DNA of 23,651 bases. It comes from a virus. Under the pieces are notes generated by a model. That model did no database searches. It saw nothing but the letters and a program-made list of their open reading frames with translations, and had not been told where the DNA came from. The translations under genes and the position numbers were made by a program. The stretch spans positions 1 through 23,651 of the IMG/VR virus record IMGVR_UViG_3300044966_000113; one strand, given 5' to 3'. This document shows positions 7,712 through 13,468 of the stretch, piece by piece (positions within the stretch are counted from its first letter, which is position 1; every line of letters starts with the position of its first letter).

Positions 7712-7880
7712 TTTCTGTCTCCGTCAAAGCGATCAGGGCGTCGCGCAGTTGCTCTGCCTGCTCTTTTGAAAGATGGGTGGATGTGTAAGCGCAGTGGCGA
7801 TGGAGGCTGATCCAGATGCCACCCTCGTATGGGGTGAGGTTGATGTTGCTGTACTCGGCGCCTTTGATTGAGTAGTCCAT
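7701..7880 (-). CDS. Hypothetical protein, 59 aa, first gene of the replication operon
   Basis: An ATG at 7880 opens a 59-codon frame ending at TAA 7701-7703. AGGA at 7888-7891 is correctly spaced before it. The protein starts MDYSIKGAEYSNINLTPYEG, continues GGIWISLHRHC, and ends in a helix with the pattern HLSKEQAEQLRDALIAL. The 'GGIWISLHRH ... LSKEQAEQLRDAL' shape is familiar from short phage and prophage proteins of unknown role. As the promoter-proximal gene it would be made earliest and most strongly. Its stop overlaps the next start by 11 bases. Confidence 0.75.
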   Translation of the reverse strand: MDYSIKGAEYSNINLTPYEGGIWISLHRHCAYTSTHLSKEQAEQLRDALIALTETENVE

Positions 7881-7909
7881 TTGACTGTCCTGTAGTTGAT
7901 GAGGCGTTC

Positions 7910-7939
7910 AGTGTATCACAGAAAATATTTGTTGTGCAA
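7910..7939 (-). promoter_or_regulatory. Predicted sigma-70 promoter of the replication operon
   Basis: Reading the - strand: -35 TTGCAC (7939-7934), an 18-base spacer, and -10 TACACT (7915-7910) preceded by TGA, giving an extended -10 (TGnTACACT). The start site would be near 7903, leaving a short leader of about 22 bases that contains the AGGA ribosome site of the 59-aa gene. Good match to host sigma-70 sites, so the operon is probably transcribed by host RNA polymerase early in infection. Confidence 0.65.
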
Positions 7940-7959
7940 ATCTTTTTTTCATGTATTAT
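7932..7959 (+). promoter_or_regulatory. Predicted divergent + strand promoter, overlapping the - strand -35 box
   Basis: On the + strand TTGTGC (7932-7937), a 16-base T-rich spacer, and TATTAT (7954-7959). An alternative -35 is TTGTTG at 7929-7934 with a 19-base spacer. The predicted start would be about 7966-7967, at or next to the ATG of the first + gene. The -35 hexamer shares bases 7934-7937 with the - strand promoter, so both may not be bound at once. Confidence 0.5.
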
Positions 7960-7966
7960 TGCGGCT

Positions 7967-8287
7967 ATGAACACACGACACACACCCTTTCCTTGGGATA
8001 TTGGACTTGTTAACAGCGGATTAGACGATGGACACGTTGCGGTGTTCACTGACTACGACGACGAAGATGAAGACGACGAAAACCGCGCTAACGGCGGCTG
8101 CAACATAGCTATTTGTTTCGGCCCTGACAAATTTGCAAACGCTAGGCTGATCATGGTCGCGCCAGAAATACTACTCGCATTGGAATGTTTGATGGATGCT
8201 TTCCCTCCAGTAGACCGCAAAGGTAAGGCGCTGCACAAGAGGGCTATAGCCTTAATCGCAATGGCAAGGGGAGAAGACGATGCTTGA
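7967..8287 (+). CDS. Phage protein of the 'ANARLI-APE' family, 106 aa
   Basis: I start this at the ATG at 7967; a TTG-started extension to 7868 would cross both predicted promoters. The protein begins MNTRHTPFPWDIG, has a very acidic loop (DYDDEDEDDEN, about residues 29-39), then ANARLIMVAPEILLALECL and a C-terminal helix with RAIALIAMARG. This arrangement (HTPxPW start, asparagine-Ala-Arg-Leu-Ile, Ala-Pro-Glu/Asp-Leu-Leu, closing helix) is a very common small phage/prophage family of unknown function. No ribosome site is visible before the ATG, and the predicted promoter would give a leaderless message. It overlaps the next start by 8 bases. Confidence 0.8.
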   Translation: MNTRHTPFPWDIGLVNSGLDDGHVAVFTDYDDEDEDDENRANGGCNIAICFGPDKFANARLIMVAPEILLALECLMDAFPPVDRKGKALHKRAIALIAMARGEDDA

Positions 8288-8555
8288 GAAGCAAGTCGAA
8301 GCCCACCTCGTCAAGCGCGTCAAAGAGCTGGGCGGAAAGGCGTACAAGTTCACCAGCCCTGCGCATCGCGGCGTGGCCGACCGGATCGTATGCCTGCCCA
8401 ACGGCCAGACATGGTTCGTTGAGGTCAAGACCGAGGGCGGCAGGCTGTCGGAGTTGCAGAAGGTCTTCGCGGCTGACATGGCCAAGATGAATCAGAAGTA
8501 CGTTTGTTTATGGAATAAGGAGCAGATTGATGGGTGGCTGCGTGAAACTGCGTGA
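8280..8555 (+). CDS. Minimal VRR-NUC nuclease
   Basis: A 91-residue stand-alone VRR-NUC domain, a branch of the PD-(D/E)XK nucleases that in phages can act as a structure-specific (Holliday-junction or flap) endonuclease. The catalytic signature is visible: HRGVADR with D34, FVEVKTE with E48 and K50, and Q60 in SELQKVF. It is translationally nested between its neighbours, overlapping the upstream gene by 8 bases and the helicase by 26. The VRR-NUC plus SNF2-helicase pair is a recurring phage replication module and suggests joint work on branched DNA. Confidence 0.93.
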   Translation: MLEKQVEAHLVKRVKELGGKAYKFTSPAHRGVADRIVCLPNGQTWFVEVKTEGGRLSELQKVFAADMAKMNQKYVCLWNKEQIDGWLRETA

Positions 8556-9822
8556 CTACCAAGAGACAGCGGCTGACTTCTTGTACGAGCACGACCGCGC
8601 CATGATCTTGGCTCCGGTGGGTGCTGGCAAGACGGCCATCACGCTGACGGCCATGCAGGACGTGCTGATCGACGGCTACGCCATACGCTTCCTCGTGCTC
8701 GCGCCCAAGCGCGTCTGCACCGACGTGTGGCCAGTCGAGCAGCCCAAGTGGGCACCTGGCTGCACCTTGGCCGTGGCCGTGGGCACACCCGCGCAGCGCA
8801 AGGCAGCGCTGTACAGTGGCGCTCAGATCATCGTCACCAACTACGACAACATCCAGTGGCTGGCCGAGCAGAACCTGGCGCACATCAACGCCATCGTGTT
8901 CGACGAGCTGACCAAGCTGAAGAACCCCTCGGGCGCACGCTTTAAGGCGCTGAACAAAGTCATCGGCGATGTCGGCATTCGTTGGGGTCTGACTGGTTCG
9001 TTCACCAGCAACGGCCTTGAGGACGTGTTTGGGCAGTGCAAGATCGTAGACCAGACGCTGCTGGGCCGCGCCAAGGGCGCGTTCATGCAGCAATACTTCA
9101 TGCTGATCAACAAAGAATTCGGCGACTGGCAGCCCCGCAAAGGCTCGCTGGAACTGGTCATGCAGCGCATCAAGCCTGCGACGTTCGTGTTGGAGCCTGG
9201 CGAGTACAAGGACAAGCTGCCGCCCCTGCACACCGTGGAGGTGAACTGCAAGATGGACATGACCAGCTACAACAAGATGAAGAAAGACTTCGTGCTGGAC
9301 GACGTGGTGGCGGTCAACGCTGCCGTGGTCACGCAAAAGCTCCAGCAGATGTCGTCCGGTTTCCTGTATTCCGACAACGGCCCAATCTGGCTGTCAGCGC
9401 ATAAGTTTGACCGCCTTGAAGAACTGCTCGATGAGAACCAACATGCCAACACCCTACTGGTCTACCAATACCAAGAAGAACTTGCCGAGCTTAAGCGACG
9501 GTTTAAACACCTTACGACCCTTGACGACGTCGACGCCATCGAGCGCTGGAACAGAGGTGAGGTCAGGCTGTTGGCCGTCCACCCCAAATCGGCAGGCCAC
9601 GGGCTCAACCTCCAGCACGGAGGCTGTCATGTGGTGTTTCTGTCACTGCCGTGGAGTTTGGAGTTATACGAACAGACCCTTGGTCGTCTGCACCGTTCAG
9701 GCCAAAAGAACCCTGTGTGGTGTTACGTCATGCTGACCGACGGCACTGTCGATCACAAAATCTGGGCGGCGCTGCACGACAAGTTATCCCTTTCTCAAAT
9801 CGCCTTGGAGGCACTCAAATGA
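8530..9822 (+). CDS. SNF2-type superfamily 2 DNA helicase/translocase
   Basis: A 430-residue ATPase. Motif I is PVGAGKT (29-35), motif II is DELT (D125, E126) in place of DEAH, motif III is GLTGS (153-157) and motif VI is QTLGRLHRSGQ (382-392), the SNF2-like arginine-finger motif. This is the compact phage form with both RecA-like lobes and no extra domains. I chose the ATG at 8530 because AAGGAG (8517-8522) lies 7 bases upstream; a TTG at 8527 and a GTG at 8542 (VKLRDYQ) are alternatives. It starts inside the VRR-NUC gene and ends in an ATGA overlap with the first of eight very small genes. Likely works in replication fork remodelling or recombination. Confidence 0.94.
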   Translation: MGGCVKLRDYQETAADFLYEHDRAMILAPVGAGKTAITLTAMQDVLIDGYAIRFLVLAPKRVCTDVWPVEQPKWAPGCTLAVAVGTPAQRKAALYSGAQIIVTNYDNIQWLAEQNLAHINAIVFDELTKLKNPSGARFKALNKVIGDVGIRWGLTGSFTSNGLEDVFGQCKIVDQTLLGRAKGAFMQQYFMLINKEFGDWQPRKGSLELVMQRIKPATFVLEPGEYKDKLPPLHTVEVNCKMDMTSYNKMKKDFVLDDVVAVNAAVVTQKLQQMSSGFLYSDNGPIWLSAHKFDRLEELLDENQHANTLLVYQYQEELAELKRRFKHLTTLDDVDAIERWNRGEVRLLAVHPKSAGHGLNLQHGGCHVVFLSLPWSLELYEQTLGRLHRSGQKNPVWCYVMLTDGTVDHKIWAALHDKLSLSQIALEALK

Positions 9823-9980
9823 AACGAATCGACCAATGGAAAGCCAAACTGCGGGCAGCCAAGTCTGAGCTGCGGCACAAGACGCGCCAGCTCAACGCAG
9901 CCCAACGCTCGCACGACCGCACGACCAAACTGATTGACCAACTGGAAGGAAAAATAAATGTACACATGGCGAAGTCTTAA
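9819..9980 (+). CDS. Small basic coiled-coil protein, 53 aa
   Basis: The ATG at 9819 overlaps the helicase stop (ATGA) and has GGAGG at 9806-9810, 8 bases upstream. The product (MKRIDQWKAKLRAAKSELRH...) is Lys/Arg-rich and entirely helical in pattern, with heptad-like Leu/Ile spacing to residue 46. It probably binds nucleic acid or oligomerises; no family is recognised. A longer frame starting at 9651 lies inside the helicase gene and is rejected. It overlaps the next gene by 23 bases. Confidence 0.7.
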   Translation: MKRIDQWKAKLRAAKSELRHKTRQLNAAQRSHDRTTKLIDQLEGKINVHMAKS

Positions 9981-10146
9981 TGATGTGCTGGCCTCGCTGC
10001 CAGAGCCCGACGTGAAAGCGCTGCTGGACTCTGAGATGGCGGGCCCTCGCCGCGTCAAGATCATCGAGCGCCTGCACCAGCGTTACAACACGTTGCGCGT
10101 GGCCAGAGAGAGAGCCGAGCTGCTGACGCTGGCCACCAAGTCATGA
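9958..10146 (+). CDS. Hypothetical helical protein, 62 aa
   Basis: Begins MYTWRSLNDVLASLPEPDVK and continues with a probable helical hairpin (ALLDSEMAGPRRVKIIERLH...RERAELLTLATKS). GGAAGGA lies a few bases before the ATG, inside the previous gene. No known domain. It is the second member of the small-gene cassette and is joined to the next by an ATGA overlap. Confidence 0.7.
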   Translation: MYTWRSLNDVLASLPEPDVKALLDSEMAGPRRVKIIERLHQRYNTLRVARERAELLTLATKS

Positions 10147-10355
10147 ACAGGTTTGCGGCGTGGGAAGCGCACAACCTGGCCAAGTTTGCCCAAGACGCCG
10201 CCAAGCGGTTGTCTGAGCAAGACGAGCTGATCGAGAGTCTGCAAGCAGACTTGAAGACAGCAATCCGTGCCTATCGGCACTTAGTAATCGAAGGAGCAAA
10301 TGATGATCTATCCATCCGTACCGAACAAAGATTTCAAGTGGAGCAGCGGGGCTGA
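10143..10355 (+). CDS. Hypothetical coiled-coil protein, 70 aa
   Basis: Starts at an ATGA overlap with the previous stop. Residues 1-48 form one long predicted amphipathic helix (WEAHNLAKFAQDAAKRLSEQ and on through ESLQADLKTAIRAYRHL), compatible with a coiled coil. The last 17 residues are encoded in an unusually long 53-base overlap with the next gene, which has its own good ribosome site, so the C-terminal tail may be under little selection. Unknown function. Confidence 0.6.
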   Translation: MNRFAAWEAHNLAKFAQDAAKRLSEQDELIESLQADLKTAIRAYRHLVIEGANDDLSIRTEQRFQVEQRG

Positions 10356-10464
10356 CGTTCAGGCCACCTGGCGCAAGTGGGGCTGGACCCCGCCGTCCGA
10401 GAAGATGACACCGCCGCCGCCAGAAAAACAAGTGACATTTGAAAAAGTCAGGAGATTCAAATGA
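10303..10464 (+). CDS. Conserved small phage protein with GW-PPSE motif, 53 aa
   Basis: A frame of 53 codons with AAGGAG at 10291-10296, 6 bases before the second of two adjacent ATGs (10300 and 10303), so 10303 is preferred. The product has the pattern FKWSSGADVQATWRKWGWTP followed by PSEKM: aromatic-rich, then a proline run (PPPPEKQ) and a basic tail. The 'DVQATWR..GW.PPSE' segment recurs in phages of proteobacteria, without an assigned role as far as I know. It overlaps the gene before it by 53 bases and the one after by 4. Confidence 0.75.
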   Translation: MIYPSVPNKDFKWSSGADVQATWRKWGWTPPSEKMTPPPPEKQVTFEKVRRFK

Positions 10465-10670
10465 AAGACGAGGCACTACGCATGGCGCTGGAGGCGTTGG
10501 AAAGCATACATCCCAAGGAGTACTGGAATAAGGCCATCACCGCCATCAAGCAAGCACAGGCTGCACAGCCAGCCGTGCCTGATGCGTTTGGCACGCGAGA
10601 GGGTGAGCATCCCCAATACATCCAAGGCTGGAACGACTGTCGTGCAGAGATGCTAAGAGGCAAGTCATGA
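10461..10670 (+). CDS. Conserved small phage protein with WNDCR motif, 69 aa
   Basis: Starts in an ATGA overlap, with CAGGAGA 9-10 bases upstream. The N-terminal half is a helix (MKDEALRMALEALESIHPKE) followed by KAITAIKQAQ, then a PAVPD linker and a C-terminal YIQGWNDCRAEML segment. This layout, ending in 'GWNDCRAEM', is a frequent small-protein family in phages and prophages of Burkholderiales and related bacteria. Function unknown. Confidence 0.75.
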   Translation: MKDEALRMALEALESIHPKEYWNKAITAIKQAQAAQPAVPDAFGTREGEHPQYIQGWNDCRAEMLRGKS

Positions 10671-10924
10671 CCGCCAAACTCTACCGTGCCCCGGTCGTCA
10701 CACTGGCGCTGACCGAGGCCCAAGTCGCAGCAATCACAGAGCCTGCGCTTGCGGGCCTACGCAAAGAACATGAGCGCATCTTAAAGCGTGAGGCCAGGAA
10801 GCTGGACAAGGCGCTCGCAGCAGCCAAAGAAGCTGCTGCTGACTACCAACGCACCCGTACCTTGGCACTCAAAGCCCAGGGCGAGATACGCGATCTGAAA
10901 CACAAACTGAGGGAATACCAATGA
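10667..10924 (+). CDS. Hypothetical coiled-coil protein, 85 aa
   Basis: After a short N-terminal part (MTAKLYRAPVVTLALTEAQV) the rest of the chain is one highly charged Ala/Lys/Glu helix to the C-terminus, with spacing that fits a long coiled coil (about residues 30-83). Linked by ATGA overlaps to genes on both sides. No signal peptide or membrane segment. A structural or partner-binding role is possible; no family recognised. Confidence 0.72.
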   Translation: MTAKLYRAPVVTLALTEAQVAAITEPALAGLRKEHERILKREARKLDKALAAAKEAAADYQRTRTLALKAQGEIRDLKHKLREYQ

Positions 10925-11136
10925 ACTGCTGTGACGATTTTGGAGACTGCAATCAAGGCCGCAACTGCCCGGTGCGTGTGGCTAAGTACAAACCTGTTAT
11001 GCGGGCCGCTGACCCGCTGCCGCCAAGCATCTGGCGTCAGCAGCTTCGGTACCTAGCCGAGTGGGTGCTACTTAGCCTTGTCGGCGTGTTGTGGATAGCT
11101 TTTTTGTTGTTGCTATTTTGGAGCGTAACCAAATGA
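10921..11136 (+). CDS. Small Cys-rich protein with C-terminal membrane anchor, 71 aa
   Basis: The N-terminus is MNCCDDFGDCNQGRNCPVRV, with four cysteines in 16 residues (C3, C4, C10, C16), and could hold a metal. Residues about 45-69 (AEWVLLSLVGVLWIAFLLLL FWSV) are one strongly hydrophobic segment ending two residues before the C-terminus, so the protein is probably tail-anchored with the Cys module in the cytoplasm. This 'CCDD.G.C.QGR.CP.R' opening recurs in phages, prophages and plasmids of Gram-negative bacteria; no function is known to me. Coupled by ATGA to both neighbours. Confidence 0.78.
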   Translation: MNCCDDFGDCNQGRNCPVRVAKYKPVMRAADPLPPSIWRQQLRYLAEWVLLSLVGVLWIAFLLLLFWSVTK

Positions 11137-11312
11137 ACCCGTTTGAATGGAAGAAAGACCCGCGCCCGAGCATCTTTATGAAGGATGTCTCGTACCGCGC
11201 CAAAGGCGTACCCGCCACGACCGACTACAAGGCGTTTGGCATCTTCAGCCGGGCCAAGCCTAGCGTCAAGCCGTCCCTGAATAAGCATGAACTGCCCAAG
11301 GGACGGCTCTGA
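11133..11312 (+). CDS. Hypothetical basic protein, 59 aa, last of the cassette
   Basis: ATG at 11133 in an ATGA overlap, with GGAG at 11120-11123. The product starts MNPFEWKKDPRPSIFMKDVS and is Lys/Pro-rich throughout with a basic C-terminus (SLNKHELPKGRL); likely poorly ordered. It ends 3 bases from the stop codon of the convergent 716-aa virion protein. A longer frame starting at 11091 overlaps the membrane-segment coding of the previous gene and is rejected. Function unknown. Confidence 0.65.
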   Translation: MNPFEWKKDPRPSIFMKDVSYRAKGVPATTDYKAFGIFSRAKPSVKPSLNKHELPKGRL

Positions 11313-11315
11313 GGC

Positions 11316-13466
11316 TTACTCTTGTGGCGCGGCCCCAATTTCGCTGGCAGTTGCGGGTATTAAAAATACTTGCGTAAACGCCGCGCGGGTTGGATCATCC
11401 ATCAGCTTCAGCATGGCGGATGTTGTTTCGTTAATGCGGTTCTTTGGAATTGCAGACGTCATAAACTTAGCCATCGCTGCGGGGTCTAGCAGCATCTCTG
11501 CCATTTGTTTGTTAAACGCCTCGGCGTTGCCGCGCTGCAAGTAACCAAACGCCGCCTTACCTAAAGTCACGTACCTGTTTAAAAAGTCGGGCGATGATCG
11601 GGCGGCGTCTGGTAGGCCTACTTCGACATTACGCACCATACGCGCCAACTCGTCAGCCTTAGCCGTTCGGCTTAGGTCCGCCAACACGTTGTTGACCGTG
11701 CCGACTTCCTTGGGCGTCAACACGTCAGACAGTTTGTCAAACCGGGGTATACCTGTTGACTTTTTGATTGTGCCCGCAGCGTTCTCAACAGCGGTCGCAA
11801 ACGCGCCAGCACGCTCTTTGTCCAACGGCGTTTGCAACTTTTTAGACAAGTAGTCGCCAACTTCCATGCGGTCAAGTTTTTTGCTGTACGCAGCAAACGA
11901 GTTGAGGTATTTAGACCAAAGCCCGTCAGAGGACTTGTTGAGCGAAGCGTCAACCAACTTCTTGGCGTTGCTCAATGCACTAGCCGCTTGCTGAGGTATG
12001 CCGCCGGACGCGTACTGATCCCCCAGGCCAAGCAGTTTTGCAATGTCTTGGTTTGAAATCTTGCGCACGTTTTCGTACAGGTCGCGGCTGCCAATGATGC
12101 CGTTCTCGTCTGTCTTGGACAGCACCCGGTCGCGCACGGCTTGCAGCACGGCCCGGCTCTGGTCAGACACGGTGCCTTTGATCGCCTTGTCAAGCTGGCG
12201 CGTGATGTCCGTGGCGAGCAACGGAAACACGCCGTTCTGTTCCAAGCTGTCAATCTGCGCCTTTTTTAAATTGTTTGCCGCATCTTTTGATGCTGCGCGC
12301 AGTTCTTCAGTAGTGAGTTTGAACCCGGCAGACGTTTGCTGCAACGGAGGAAGGTTCTCTTTGACCTGCTGGATCAGGCGGTTGACAGTCTGGTTGGCTT
12401 GCCGGTCAATATTTCCCAGCGTAGTCCCTGCGATCTCGTTCAAGTCCAACGCCGTCTCGCGCATTGGCCCGGTTACTGCGCCTCGCTTTGCTTCTACGGC
12501 TGCTCGCTGCACTTCAGTACCCGCGATACTGTCAACAGCGCGGACCCGCGCCGCTTGGCGCTCTACGGTGCGCTCGGCAAATTTTCCGGCAATACCAGGC
12601 TGCGAGGCCAACTTGCGCTGCGCTGCGGCCAACTCGACTGCCGAAGGGATGTCGGCTATTGCGTCTGCTGCGGTAGGGCGTGAGCCTGTGACAAGCTCTT
12701 TGACGTCGCGGAGCGCGTCAATGACGCGGCTACTGTCAGGCCCGGCCAACGTATTAAGCTGTTGACGCATCACGTCTTCTCTGCCTTGTTTGGTAAGCCC
12801 TTTGAACAAGCCAGCAAAAGCGCCCAGCGCGTTAACGCCGCCCTCAAGAATAGGGCCGAGCACTGCGCCTAGCGCCATCTGCTCCAACTTCTTTTCGCCA
12901 AACTGCTCCACTGGCGCGTTTACGGGGGCTAACGCGCCCAGCGCAGCGCCCGTGCCAGCCGAACGTGTCGCTGCGCCTAAGAGGCCGGGCGCTTGCAGTG
13001 CCTGTGCTCCGCCGACTAGACGGTTAACCGGGCTGATGACGTTGCCGACCAGTTGGAACGGGTCAAACCCTTCGCTGCCTACGCGAGCGCGGCCTTGCTG
13101 CGTTGCTGACTCAACGTCACGGACAAGCTGCGTTGCGCCTTGCTTTACATCCTGCCCAAACAGGCCCGAACTGGCGAGCAACTGATTGACCGCCAATGCA
13201 GGGTCAACTATTGCGCCTTTGACTGTGCGAGCAATCGGGCTACCAGCCCCAAACATGCGCTCCATCGTACTGACTTCGGCTTGTGGTGCTGGCGCAGCAG
13301 GGAACTGAACATCTATGCCTACGTTGCGGCCTTCAGGTGTTTGAACAGTAAACTCTTGCGGCGCTGCGTTGCCCAAGCTGGCCTTGATGCGAGCAAGCGC
13401 GGCCTCGTTTGTGAGGCCATCGGGCAACTGGTAAGACAGGCCTTGGTATTCGTAGACAGTCGCCAT
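11316..13466 (-). CDS. Large internal virion / DNA-ejection protein (putative), 716 aa
   Basis: The last gene of the late operon. The N-terminus carries the pattern YEYQGLSYQLPDGLTNEAAL, seen at the start of large structural proteins of several podoviruses. Residues about 130-250 are Ala/Gly-rich with hydrophobic stretches (VGGAQALQAPGLLGAA; MALGAVLGPILEGG); most of the rest is predicted helical and charged. No lysozyme or transglycosylase motif is visible. Size, composition and place after two other Ala-rich proteins match the T7 gp14-gp15-gp16 type arrangement, in which such proteins leave the capsid to form a channel across the cell envelope. Assignment is by composition and context; it starts 2 bases after the upstream stop. 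Confidence 0.65.
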   Translation of the reverse strand: MATVYEYQGLSYQLPDGLTNEAALARIKASLGNAAPQEFTVQTPEGRNVGIDVQFPAAPAPQAEVSTMERMFGAGSPIARTVKGAIVDPALAVNQLLASSGLFGQDVKQGATQLVRDVESATQQGRARVGSEGFDPFQLVGNVISPVNRLVGGAQALQAPGLLGAATRSAGTGAALGALAPVNAPVEQFGEKKLEQMALGAVLGPILEGGVNALGAFAGLFKGLTKQGREDVMRQQLNTLAGPDSSRVIDALRDVKELVTGSRPTAADAIADIPSAVELAAAQRKLASQPGIAGKFAERTVERQAARVRAVDSIAGTEVQRAAVEAKRGAVTGPMRETALDLNEIAGTTLGNIDRQANQTVNRLIQQVKENLPPLQQTSAGFKLTTEELRAASKDAANNLKKAQIDSLEQNGVFPLLATDITRQLDKAIKGTVSDQSRAVLQAVRDRVLSKTDENGIIGSRDLYENVRKISNQDIAKLLGLGDQYASGGIPQQAASALSNAKKLVDASLNKSSDGLWSKYLNSFAAYSKKLDRMEVGDYLSKKLQTPLDKERAGAFATAVENAAGTIKKSTGIPRFDKLSDVLTPKEVGTVNNVLADLSRTAKADELARMVRNVEVGLPDAARSSPDFLNRYVTLGKAAFGYLQRGNAEAFNKQMAEMLLDPAAMAKFMTSAIPKNRINETTSAMLKLMDDPTRAAFTQVFLIPATASEIGAAPQE

Positions 13467-13468
13467 AT

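Noticed and set aside
7651-8049. 132-codon - strand frame crossing the divergent promoter region
   Set aside because: It would overlap the 59-aa gene, the control region and the start of the + gene. The 59-aa frame has a ribosome site and proper operon overlaps.
8425-9336. 303-codon - strand frame opposite the helicase
   Set aside because: The helicase frame carries motifs I, II, III and VI. The antisense product is His/Val/Leu low-information sequence.
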